NCBI RefSeq assembly: GCF_019175285.1
Contig: NC_056527.1
Coordinates: 112,781,571 to 112,845,570, forward strand
DNA: 64,000 nucleotides
Reading direction: 5' to 3'
DNA from: Sceloporus undulatus
Lineage: Eukaryota; Chordata; Lepidosauria; Squamata; Phrynosomatidae
The notes under the pieces were generated by a model that worked only from the letters and a program-made list of their open reading frames with translations, did not search any database and had not been told where the DNA came from. Each line of letters begins with the position of its first letter. Position 1 is the stretch's first letter. Positions 1 to 8,219 of the stretch are shown one piece after another. The translations under genes and the position numbers were made by a program.

Positions 1-15
1 CCAAAAAATTCCTCC

Positions 16-87
16 TGGAGATGCTGGGGATTGAACCCAGGACCTCATACATGCGAAGCATGCGCTCTACCACTGAGCTACATCCCC
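16..87 (-). tRNA. tRNA-Ala (anticodon CGC)
   Basis: Read on the minus strand, 72 nt fold into a full cloverleaf. The acceptor stem carries the G3:U70 pair that marks alanine tRNAs, the D arm is GCTC/GAGC, the anticodon loop is TTCGCAT (CGC), and the T arm is CTGGG/CCCAG. A run of six T follows on the minus strand as a Pol III terminator. It differs from the tRNA-Ala at 957-1028 at only two positions. It lies in the RANGRF intron, same strand as that gene. It looks functional; a very young SINE head is the alternative, but no SINE body follows. Confidence 0.92.
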
Positions 88-627
88 CTCCTGATCTTTC
101 TTTTTTCATCCTTCTGCCAATGCTCCAGCACTGATGTGTGTACATTCAGCTGCTGGCACTCTGCTGCCTTTTTCTAGACCAGAAACTGAAATCCGGTTTT
201 AGATTAAATTTCAAAAAAAGAATTCCAGATGTATATGTCAGTTCTTAAAGGAGGAAAGGAACTGGATCCTGAATTGATGCTTGGGTTCCATATGCACTCA
301 ACGGGCAGCAGCCAAAAGTCAGAAACCACATTGGCTCTGCATTGGACTTTGGAGGGCTAAATGCACCCTCCCCACCTCTGATGTTTTTTTAAAAGTGATC
401 CGAAATCTACAAAAGCTAATGCTGCAACTTCTTTCACTTGGTTAATCTCAAAAGGTGCTACAAAATCCCTTTGTGACCTGGTCTCCAGAGTCATAGTCCA
501 ACACTCAAACCAGTATACCACGCTGGATCACAACAGTCTGTTACTCTGGCATATGTCACTAACAGGATTGTTGCCCTAATGTACCCTGATGCTACCTTTT
601 AAAATTCTATCATGTCTTAATGAGGGT

Positions 628-830
628 GACCAGATGTCCTAAGTGCAAAAGAGGACAAGGCAATGCAAAATGTAGGACATTATAAAATAAAAGCTAAAAA
701 AACACTCCTAAAATTATAAATTCATGCTCCTTTGCCATGCTCAAAATGGACATTTTGGAATTCTTTCTGGACAGAAGGCTGAAATGTTGGACACATCCTG
801 GAAAAGGAGGACGTCTGGTCACTCTGCGCT
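628..830. repeat. Interspersed repeat, family shared with 43384-43605
   Basis: The element begins with GGTGACCAGATGTCCT and ends with an inverted relative of that sequence (GGACGTCTGGTCAC), so it has terminal inverted repeats and is probably a non-autonomous DNA transposon. A second copy in the opposite orientation lies in PFAS intron 8 at 43384-43605. It is AT-rich inside with no coding capacity. Confidence 0.6.
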
Positions 831-956
831 AAGTCTTATCATGCAGCACATCAACAACAGTCTCAATTGGTACCATGGATGGCTCTGTCCAGTTCCTGCC
901 TTGAGAGCTTGTCTTCATGATTTGCCCCCAGAGCAAAGAAAATTGGAAAAAAAGAG

Positions 957-1028
957 TGGAGATGCTGGGGATCGAACCCAGGACCTCATACATGCAAAGC
1001 ATGCGCTCTACCACTGAGCTACATCCCC
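957..1028 (-). tRNA. tRNA-Ala (anticodon UGC)
   Basis: A 72-nt cloverleaf on the minus strand, nearly identical to the tRNA-Ala at 16-87 but with anticodon loop TTTGCAT (UGC) and TTCGATC in the T loop. The G3:U70 identity pair is present. A run of seven T follows directly on the minus strand as a terminator. It lies in the RANGRF intron, same strand. The two copies are probably a local duplication with an anticodon change. Confidence 0.93.
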
Positions 1029-1414
1029 CTTGCCAAGGAACTGCTAAACATCCTTGGACTGATCTGAGGACCTCTATCAGATTTACAGAACCTATAACCT
1101 CCCAAAGGTCATTGGATACCAGCACTAGCCAGCATGGCCCATAGTTATGAAAAGATGGGAACTGTAGTCCTACCACATCTAGGACACCACAGGTCACCCA
1201 CCCTGAGCTATAGAAATGCATCAAAAAGCTTTGAGGAAGTTACTTATTGGGCGACAACTCCCAGAATACACTAGCCAGCATAAAATTCAGGAATCTTTTC
1301 ACGATTAAGTGCAATAAACAAAAAGGTCTCTGATCCTATGAAGGGTTGATCTTTTCCCCTCACTGCCACATTTAAGATTTGGGGGATGCGTGAGGGCTTG
1401 ATGTCTTTTTATTT

Positions 1415-1632
1415 TCTGTTGTTGTGTGCCTTCAAGTTGTTACCGATTTATGGCAACCCTAAGGTAAACCTATCATAGGGTTTTCTTGGCAAATTTGCCA
1501 TTGCCATCCTCTGAGGCTAAGAGAGTGTGACTTGCCCAGGGTCACCCAGTAGATTTCATGGCTCAGTGGGGATTCAAATCCTAATCCCAAATTGTAATCC
1601 AGCATGCATACCATTACACCACACTGGCTCAT
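1415..1632 (-). repeat. Sauria SINE
   Basis: Read on the plus strand it starts with the Bov-B-like tail (GTTGTTGTGTGCCTTCAAGT) and ends with the tRNA-like head (ACACCACACTGGC), so the element is on the minus strand. This is the commonest SINE of the window. Other clear copies are at 7113-7225, 14735-14965, 22180-22330, 24265-24450, 28200-28385, 34480-34650, 45445-45660 and 63165-63355 (minus), and 2505-2690, 11265-11460, 16738-16830 and 31455-31560 (plus). Confidence 0.85.
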
Positions 1633-1636
1633 TTAT

Positions 1637-1795
1637 TTATTTTATTATATTATATCCCATCTTTCTCCCAACATAAGACCCAAGACAGCTTACTACTGTT
1701 ACAACATTACAACAAGACAGGTCTAACAACCCAAGCTATCATATTAAAACACCACCGATTGTAAAGGTGCAAAATCATTTTAAAGACATAACATT
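1637..1795 (-). repeat. LINE 3'-end fragment
   Basis: An AT-rich start followed by ATCCCATCTTTCTCCCAA, the reversed 3' end of a CR1/L2-group retroposon. Related pieces occur at 33000-33120, 38215-38290 and 55160-55250. No coding part remains. Confidence 0.5.
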
Positions 1796-1814
1796 AAAAG
1801 ATAATGCCACCCAC

Positions 1815-3378
1815 CTGGCAGCGTTTTCGTCTGGCACACCTGCCTGATATTCCAGCAGTTCTATGATGATGCTTTGGTCTGTACAGGGATGAACAAAGAC
1901 TTCTTGGTTGTCAGGTACCTGACGCATCTCACTGCAAGAGAAAGAAATTAGTCAAAAGTGTCTACGACAGTGGTACAAATCATGTTACCAGATGGGGGAT
2001 AGACTACAATTCCCATCATTCATTACCACTGGCTATTCTGACTGCTGGGAATTGCAGTCCCACAACATCTGGAATGCAGCACAATGCCTAAACCTGGTTT
2101 CCTGACACAAGGAAGAGGCTATGCTAATACGATTAAAACCGCAGTATTTGTTGTTGTTGTGTGCCTTCAAGTCATTTTTGAATTATGGTGATCCTTAGGC
2201 AAACCTATCATATGTTTTTTTTTTTTTTTGGCAGACCTCTTGCTACTCATGCAAGCCCAGGTAACACAACAAGAGCCTGGATAGCTCAGTCGGTAGAGCA
2301 TCAGACTTTTAATCTGAGGGTCCAGGGTTCAAGTCCCTGTTCAGGCGTGACTTCTTTTTCATGCCCCTTACAGAGCCATCAATGGACAGATTCACTCACA
2401 GAAGCCATGACTCAGTTGAGGTCTCTCGTTCTTAGGGTTGCCATAAATCAAAGCTGACTTGACAGCAGATGACAACAAAATCCATTAAGACAGCAGCATG
2501 ATGAGAGTTGGGCTATGACTCTGGAGATCAGGGTTTGAATCCCCACTCAGCCATGGAAAACCACTGGGTGACCTTGGGCAAGTCACATTCTCTCAGCCTC
2601 AGAGGATGGTAATGGCAATGGCAAACCCAGCCGCTGAATTATGATGGATTCACCTTAGGGTGACCATAAATCATAAAGCACTTGAACACACACAAGAGTG
2701 TGTATAGTGTACAGTGGGGCCTTGGTATCCACTGGGGTTTGGCTCCACCCCCCCCCCCCCCATGCCAAAATCTATGGATGCTAAAGTCCCATTAAATACA
2801 GTGGCATAGTAAAATGGTTTACCTCATATGAAATGACAAAATCAAGGTTTGCTTACTGGAATTTGTATTTATTTTGAATATTTTCAATCCATGAATGGTT
2901 TGAACCATGGATAAAAAAATCAGTAGATACGGAGGGCTGGCTATATATGAAACATAAATGATTTTTGTGTTTAGACTTGGGTCCCATCTTCAAGGTATAT
3001 CCTTATGTATATGCAATTTTTTCAAAACCCAAAACACCTCTGTTCCCAAGAATTTCAGATAAGGGAGACTCCACCTGTATTGTAATAAATAAATAAATGT
3101 ATGCATGTCAGAGTATCACCTCCAGGATTGGAGTCACTGTGCTTCTGCACACCAGTTGTTGGAGAACAAATAGAAAACACTTGCATCCATATCCTGATGG
3201 TGGGCTATTATGCGGACAGAATACTGGCCCAGATAGGCTCCCTTTTCTTGTGTTCTTATGTTCACCGCTCTGAAGGGCTGGCGTACCTGACATCAATGCC
3301 GCCCGGAGGAAGGCAAGCAGAAAACGCTCCCCCAAAGAGCCGGTGTGCCTCCTGCTGCTGGTTTATCTCATCGCCCAT
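1815..3378 (-). CDS. RANGRF: RANGRF (MOG1), 5' part of gene, two coding exons; rest beyond left edge
   Basis: Ran guanine nucleotide release factor binds Ran and acts in nuclear transport; in vertebrates it also helps bring the cardiac sodium channel to the membrane. Coding exon 1 is 3287-3378 (exon from 3387; ATG at 3378-3376 in good context GCCATGG) and coding exon 2 is 1815-1931. Splice sites are CAG/ and /GTACGC, then CAG/ and /GTGGGT. Phase carries across the junction. The 69 codons contain LFGGAFSA, the PGGIDVS turn, [11 protein letters not shown] and [11 protein letters not shown], which match the start of vertebrate MOG1 closely. The N-terminus is a few residues longer than I recall for human. 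I found no third coding exon down to base 1, so intron 2 is at least 1.8 kb. It contains two tRNA-Ala genes; intron 1 holds tRNA-Lys. Confidence 0.9.
2275..2347 (+). tRNA. tRNA-Lys (anticodon UUU)
   Basis: A 73-nt canonical cloverleaf: the acceptor stem GCCTGGA pairs with TTCAGGC (one G:U pair), D arm GCTC/GAGC, anticodon loop CTTTTAA (UUU), T arm CAGGG/CCCTG. It is nearly identical to the vertebrate tRNA-Lys(UUU) consensus as I recall it. A TTTTT terminator begins about 7 bases downstream. It lies antisense in the RANGRF intron between the two coding exons and is flanked by diverging Sauria SINE tail fragments at about 2148-2214 and 2431-2478. Confidence 0.95.
2711..2955 (-). repeat. Tigger/pogo-like MITE
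   Basis: Contains the family's typical text: a cue such as CCTTGGTATCCACTGGGG at one end, a middle piece ATTAAATACAGTGG, and ATACGGAGGGCTGGCTAT at the other. The layout resembles mammalian Tigger-derived MITEs. A poly-C run of 12 bases lies inside. Further copies are at 29395-29600 and 47305-47525. Confidence 0.55.
3140..3265 (+). repeat. CR1-like 3' fragment beside RANGRF exon
   Basis: Ends with CTTTTCTTGTGTTCTTATGT, the same end seen in the copy at 58550-58880. It stops only about 20 bases from the splice donor of RANGRF coding exon 1. Confidence 0.45.
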
Positions 3379-3429
3379 GGCCTTGGCCTGCAATGAAAGC
3401 AAAAAGGTAAGCAATGTGAAGTCAAGGGT

Positions 3430-3960
3430 TTTCATGGCCGGCATCCAGAGTTGTTCGTGGACTTTTGGGGCTATTTCTGGAAAAATTTATTCCCGACGTT
3501 TCGCCTGCATCTGTGTCTGGCATCTTCAGAGAATGGTGGCACGGAGGTGTGTGGGGTATATATACTGTGTGACCTTTAGAATCATAGAACTGGAAGAGAC
3601 CACAAGGGCCATTCAGCCCAACCCCTGCCATGCAGGAACTCTCAATCATAAAACTGCTTCTACATTTTTTGGTTGAGAGGAAGTGATTTCCATGTTAACC
3701 TCTGTGTTGGTCTGTTGGTGAATGGCGAGGCTTCAGGGTGGGAGGATATGCGAGGAGGATTTGTGTCTATTAAAGTAGTGACCCATTTCACAGGGGAGTT
3801 GTCCAGGTGTTTGTGGAAATGCCGGCATGGAAGCGAGTGGGATACGCAGCATCCAAATACGAATCAAGGGACGCAAGAGACGCTGCAGACTGGGCCAGCC
3901 AGAAAGATCAACAGCAGCAGAACACATTACAAACCACCCTGGGCATAAAATGCGTTCCCA
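3430..3960. repeat. Composite of retroelement fragments (Penelope-like terminal piece, CR1 3' end)
   Basis: Bases 3435-3560 carry a common lizard repeat with GACGTTTCGCCTGCATCTG and GGCATCTTCAGAGAATG; a second copy is at 19420-19530. I tentatively tie it to Penelope-like elements because a Penelope-type coding remnant lies nearby at 4470-4690. Bases 3585-3650 are a reversed CR1 3' end (AGAATCATAGAACTGGAAGA). The rest is unclassified retroelement sequence with no intact reading frame. Confidence 0.45.
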
Positions 3961-4460
3961 GGCATTGCATTATCTGACGTGATTTTCAATGGTTGTCTGG
4001 CCTATTTTATTCAGTGTTAACATGAATTAATATGTATTATTCATTTGTGTAGAATGTACACTGTAGACAGATTTATATTATCTGTTTTTATTTGTATGTA
4101 GAGCGCTGTGTAAACTGACAGCGCTATATAAATAAAGCTTAATAATAATAACAATAATAATAATAATAAGCCTTCCCAGACTAACCTCCCGTTATAAGGA
4201 CTGCCCTCGCTTCCCCAATGATCTCTCCCAAATCCCGCCTATTTTAGTTTATTTTAAAACTGAATTTTAAATTGTACTTAGAATGTTGTTGGTTAAGGTT
4301 TAATGTAATTATAATGTTGTTATTTTGGTTTAGGCCAGGGATAAGGGACATATGATTTTGATTATGTTGTATTATTATGTATTTCATCTGTCTTATGTAA
4401 CCCGCCTTGATCCTTTGGGGAAAGGTGGGATATAAATATATATTGTTGTTGTTGTTGTTA
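3960..4460. repeat. LINE 3' ends with (AAT)n and (GTT)n tails
   Basis: One fragment ends near 4140 with GCGCTATATAAATAAAGC and an AAT-rich tail. A second ends near 4440 with CCCGCCTTGATCC, an L2-type 3' end, and a GTT-rich tail. Both are truncated retroposon ends without coding sequence. Confidence 0.55.
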
Positions 4461-4469
4461 TTGTTATTA

Positions 4470-4690
4470 CTTGGAAACACTGAAATCCTGGGCCATGCCA
4501 AGAACTATCAGGTCAGGATGCACAGGGAAGCCATTGAAATCCATAGACACTTGGACAACTTCAGCAGGAAAGAAGAAACCCTTAAAGTGAACAGCATTTG
4601 GCTCCCAGTCCTGAACAAAACACCAAAACCAAGACCCAGCAAATGCAAATGGAAACCACCCAGGGTCAGAGGGGTTACCAGCAGATAATG
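4470..4690 (+). repeat. Penelope-like element, C-terminal endonuclease remnant
   Basis: One frame reads REAIEIHRH...NFSRKEETLKVNSIW, the pattern I know from the end of the GIY-YIG endonuclease domain of Penelope-like retroelements. Only this 3' end is present. It lies about 70 bases from the RANGRF first-exon donor. Confidence 0.55.
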
Positions 4691-4760
4691 GATCACTAAT
4701 TAATGACTAATTGATAATTAATAAGTATTAGCATCCCAGCCCTCTGGCCAAGATCCCCAG

Positions 4761-5062
4761 ACTCACCTTTAGAGTCAGGGTCAGGAATGGTCCAAGGCTG
4801 GAGCAAAAGCAGCTCCTTCCCCTTTAAGCCACGCCCTCCCTGCCCAGAGACCACCCACCGCGAGCCCGGACTTTATGTACACAAACCGACCAATCAGAAA
4901 CGAAGGGCTCCTCCTCTTTGATCTTGCCGAACGTTCTCTCTCCGAGAATTCGATGGCGACGGCGGGAAATACTCTTGATTAGCAGGCGTCTCGTCCAATC
5001 GCGGCGGCGCTCATAGGCTGCTGCTCAGTGACCATTTTTGCAAGCGCGGGAATGGCTGCCTA
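4761..5062 (-). promoter_or_regulatory. RANGRF: RANGRF promoter and noncoding first exon
   Basis: This is a unique, GC-richer stretch with several CpG. On the minus strand a CCAAT box (read as ACCAATCAG on the plus strand at about 4889) is followed by a TATA-like CATAAAG (plus CTTTATG, 4871-4877). Downstream is an exon that ends at 4767 with donor GTGAGT (plus ACTCAC, 4761-4766). The exon contains no ATG, in keeping with a 5' UTR exon spliced to 3387. E2F-like GGCGGGAAA (4958-4966), a second CCAAT (near 4995) and GCGCGGGAA (5044-5052) lie further upstream. The exact start of transcription is inferred. Confidence 0.6.
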
Positions 5063-5065
5063 GGG

Positions 5066-5640
5066 TTGTGTCTGCACTGCAGGAATGATGCGGTTTCATA
5101 CCGCTTTAACGACATTCCCCCCTAATTTGGGGACATCTACACGGTAGAAACAAAGCAGTTTGATACCGCTTTAACTGCATTTTTACAAAATTATGGACAA
5201 TGAGTGCTTCTACACTTTAGATATAATTCAGTTTAATACTTCTTTGTCTGCATTTTTACAAAATTATAGATAATGGGTTCATCTACACTTTAGAAACAAT
5301 GCAGTTTGATACCGCTTTAACTGCATTTTTAAATTAAATGTGAACTGGGTGCATCTACATTGTAGAAATAACACATTTTGATACTACTTCAACTGCATTT
5401 TTACTAAACTGTGGACTGTGTCTCATCCACACTGTAGAAATAATGCAGTTTGATACTGCTTTAACTGCCCCAGGGCTCCATCCTACAGAATCCTGGGATT
5501 TGTAGTTCCCTCCTTTGGCAGGGAAGCCTCAAGACCTTGGAAAACTACAAATCCCGGCATCCCATAGGAATGGAGCTACAACACTTAAAGTGGTGTCAAG
5601 CTGCATTATTTCTGCAGTGTAGACGCACCCCTTTGTTACT
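5066..5640 (+). mobile_element. Palindromic MITE with tandemly repeated left end
   Basis: The element's terminal motif (CATCTACAC..TAGAAA..AATGCAGTTTGATACC) recurs at about 5069, 5134, 5207, 5280, 5352 and 5424, a period of 72-73 bp after the first step. The last unit runs on into the usual palindromic body (TGGGATTTGTAGTT..AACTACAAATCCC) and one right end, finishing with TTATTTCTGCAGTGTAGA. The family is common here: 22335-22525, 25922-26132, 30663-30965, 35905-36170, 36220-36420, 46732-46945, 52420-52615, 53380-53595, 56465-56660 and 63480-63685. Confidence 0.8.
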
Positions 5641-7110
5641 CCTGCTTAGAAAAGCGTCCTCTGTAATGTTTGTTGTATATGTTGTGCACAAGGCGTAATA
5701 TGTGTTATTATATGTATTGAAATGCTGAGATGTCTCTTTAATGTGATACTGTAATTGTTTTAATTAATAAAATAAAATTTAAGAAAAGAAACGTGTTCTC
5801 TGTGATTCGGAAGTTTTATATATTTCCGCACCATTCTCTGAACCCCCTTCTTACTGTTTTTCCTGATTTATATAAAAATAATGTACTCCGATAATACTTT
5901 GTTTCACAAAGAGGGACCACTTTAATGAATGATATGAACTATAACTCTATAGCCATGATTTTGAACTTAGGCGTTGTCTCTTCCTTGATTTCTCCTCTCT
6001 TCCTTTTACTTTACAGAAACCCACTTCTACTGACGCTGTGGTTTTGTCTCTGTTTTTAGCTTAATACTTACTTTGAATATTTGTCCACCTGTGTATAAAT
6101 CAGTGTCTAAATATAAATCCGTCTGCAAGTGTATGCTGATCAGGGGTCCAGAGATGCAACACATCAGTTAAATAACAAATACTTATCACAATACAAAATT
6201 CTCAGACGTTCACAGATTGCTCTTTTGCTCCATTCATTGTGGCACTGATGGAAACTCTACCTGTTGAATGTCAGGCCTTTGTTCCAGCATTCAAAGCACA
6301 GCTGTTTTGACAGTGAAAAAGGCAGCATCCTCATACACTCCTTTCCCCACTAACAAGCTTCATAAAATAATTTAATTCCCAAGAAAGGAAAGATGAGGCA
6401 TCAGATCTGCATGGAAACTGCACTCTGGGCTAGGAATGATGTACCATGTTGGACCACAACTCCCATTATCCCCCATCCCTTGGCATGCTAAGAATAATGG
6501 TAATTGTATCCCATACTCACTGTTTAGCCACCCCTTGCTCTTGGCATCTTAGAGTAAAATATGGGACAGTAGACTATAATTGCCAAAGAAAAGGCACTCT
6601 GCACATATCCAGAGCCCTGTTGCTCTGAATTTAGGTGTCCCACCCAAGTACTAACCAAGGCTGACTCTGCTTAGCTTTCAAGATCAAACAGGATCTGATG
6701 CCTTTGGGATATTTGGGGCCATACTTCAGAGGTTTTATCTAGTGCACCATCCTTTCCACAGTGGCTTATTCACCTTTTCTCCCAGTACTCTGTGTGTATA
6801 TTGGATTACCTTCAGCACCAGCCAACATTGTTGGATGGGGATAATACTTATGATAGGAGATCTAGTCCAACACACCTCAAGCCTCCTAGATTGGGGGAAG
6901 CTAGCTCCACCAAACCTCATCTGAGTCTACCAAAAAGCTTCAGGGGTATGATTTAGTAGAACAGGGTTCAGCTCAAAACAAGGTGGCTAGGCTGAATTTA
7001 GTTAAAATTCGCTGCTCTATATTCTCTAAGGAGCATATCTCAGAGGAAGGCAATGGCAAACCCCATCTGAGCCAATCCTGCCAAGAAAAGCCTATGATAG
7101 CTTCGTCTTT
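5641..7110. other. Intergenic, no gene seen
   Basis: This AT-rich stretch lies between RANGRF and ZPAX. It holds an A-rich retroposon-like end near 5770, the 61-bp segment at 6231-6291 that recurs at 7618, a decayed foldback element at about 6420-6560, and a reversed 5S-SINE fragment at 6633-6725. I see no exon with usable splice sites. Confidence 0.5.
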
Positions 7111-7112
7111 TT

Positions 7113-7320
7113 GTTGTGTGCCTTTAAGTTGCTTCCAACTTACAGCAAACCTATCATGGAGTTTTCTGGGGCTGAGAGTGTGTGACTTAGTGGGCTTCCA
7201 TCTCCAGAGTCATAGTCCAATGCTCAACTGGCCAAGGTTCAAATTCCTGCTCAGCCATGGAAAGCCACTGAGTGACCTTAGGCAAGTCACACTCTCTCAC
7301 CCTCAAAGGGAGGCACTGGT
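7113..7320. repeat. Two Sauria SINE pieces joined head to head
   Basis: From 7113 to about 7225 the element reads minus (tail first), and from about 7226 to 7320 it reads plus (head body CCATGGAAAGCCACTGAGTG). The join is at the tRNA-like head, giving an inverted pair, followed by a short CA repeat at 7325-7339. Confidence 0.6.
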
Positions 7321-7416
7321 GTGCGCACACACACACACAAATTAACAACCATGGAACAAATCTTGCCAAGATAACCCTGTGATAGGCTTGTCTTTTTCCC
7401 CTGTAAAACTAAGATA

Positions 7417-7698
7417 GGCCCCATACAGAAAGGCCAAAATAGAGCTGCTTCGGGTCACTTTGGAGGTATGCTGTTTGAACGATGCATGCGTCTTAAGAGT
7501 CCAGAAGCTGCACCAAAGCCAGCTCCTCCTTAGGACTGGAACCTGGCTTTGGCGCGGCCTCCAGACTCTTAATACGCATGCATCATTTAAACAGCATACC
7601 TCCAAAATGACCCAAAGCATTCATTGTAGCACTGATGGAAACTCTACCTGTTGAATGTCAGGCCTTTGTTCCAGCATTTTGGCCTGTCTTTATGGGGC
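7417..7698. mobile_element. Foldback MITE (GGCCCCATA termini), interrupted
   Basis: A near-palindrome that starts GGCCCCATACAG and ends CTTTATGGGGC. The arms share GGTATGCTGTTT..GATGCATGCGTC..AAGAGTC. The family copy at 23899-24134 shows the uninterrupted form. Here the right arm contains a 61-bp foreign segment at 7618-7678. No coding capacity. Both copies are flanked by ATA. Confidence 0.8.
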
Positions 7699-8079
7699 AT
7701 AGTCGCTCCCCCCCCCCCCCATAGGCTCCAAGCCACCAAATTAACAGAAATATTGCAGTAGAATTGCTTTTGGACTGTATCTGGATGAAAGAAGAATCTC
7801 AGCCTGGTGGATTTCCGCCTGTTAAAGATATAGCAGAGCCTTGCCAGGGAGTGGTATTTCTTTAATATAAATTCTTTGCCCTGCATGATGCAGCATGCTA
7901 TGCCAAACAAGCTTTTAAAATAAAATCTAAGCAGTGAGGCCACATTATTTGTTTCCTTTGTATCCAAACTTCCCTGGGTTCATGGCATCCCATTTGGCTT
8001 AAAACCATTAAAGTAGGACAAATTCAGCACCTATAAAAACCCCAGCCAACAAACTCTTTCTCTGATGAGCGATAGGCAG

Positions 8080-8179
8080 CAGGTGAGAATGCTATTTGGA
8101 AACAGTAACAGCAGGCTATAAAACCTTTGCCTCTCCTGAAATTGGGAAACTGTGGTCTTTAAGGGGTTTTTCTTAGATG
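8080..8179 (+). promoter_or_regulatory. ZPAX: ZPAX core promoter
   Basis: A TATA box (TATAAAA, 8117-8123) lies 97 bases before the ATG at 8220, and an E-box CAGGTG (8080-8085) lies 32 bases before the TATA box. Egg-coat genes of other vertebrates are driven by FIGLA through an E-box near TATA, so this layout fits oocyte expression; that link is inferred. An AG at 8175-8176 after a T-rich run also looks like a splice acceptor, so an upstream noncoding exon cannot be ruled out. Confidence 0.5.
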
Positions 8180-8219
8180 AACCGAGAATTATTTCAAGAA
8201 GAAAACGACAAGCCCTGGT

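Noticed and set aside
829-1224. A 131-codon minus-strand frame
   Set aside because: It runs through the tRNA-Ala gene and flanking repeat; no protein family.
1-1814. Remaining RANGRF exons
   Set aside because: I looked for the YHFEDV-type continuation on the minus strand and found none, so they must lie beyond the left edge.
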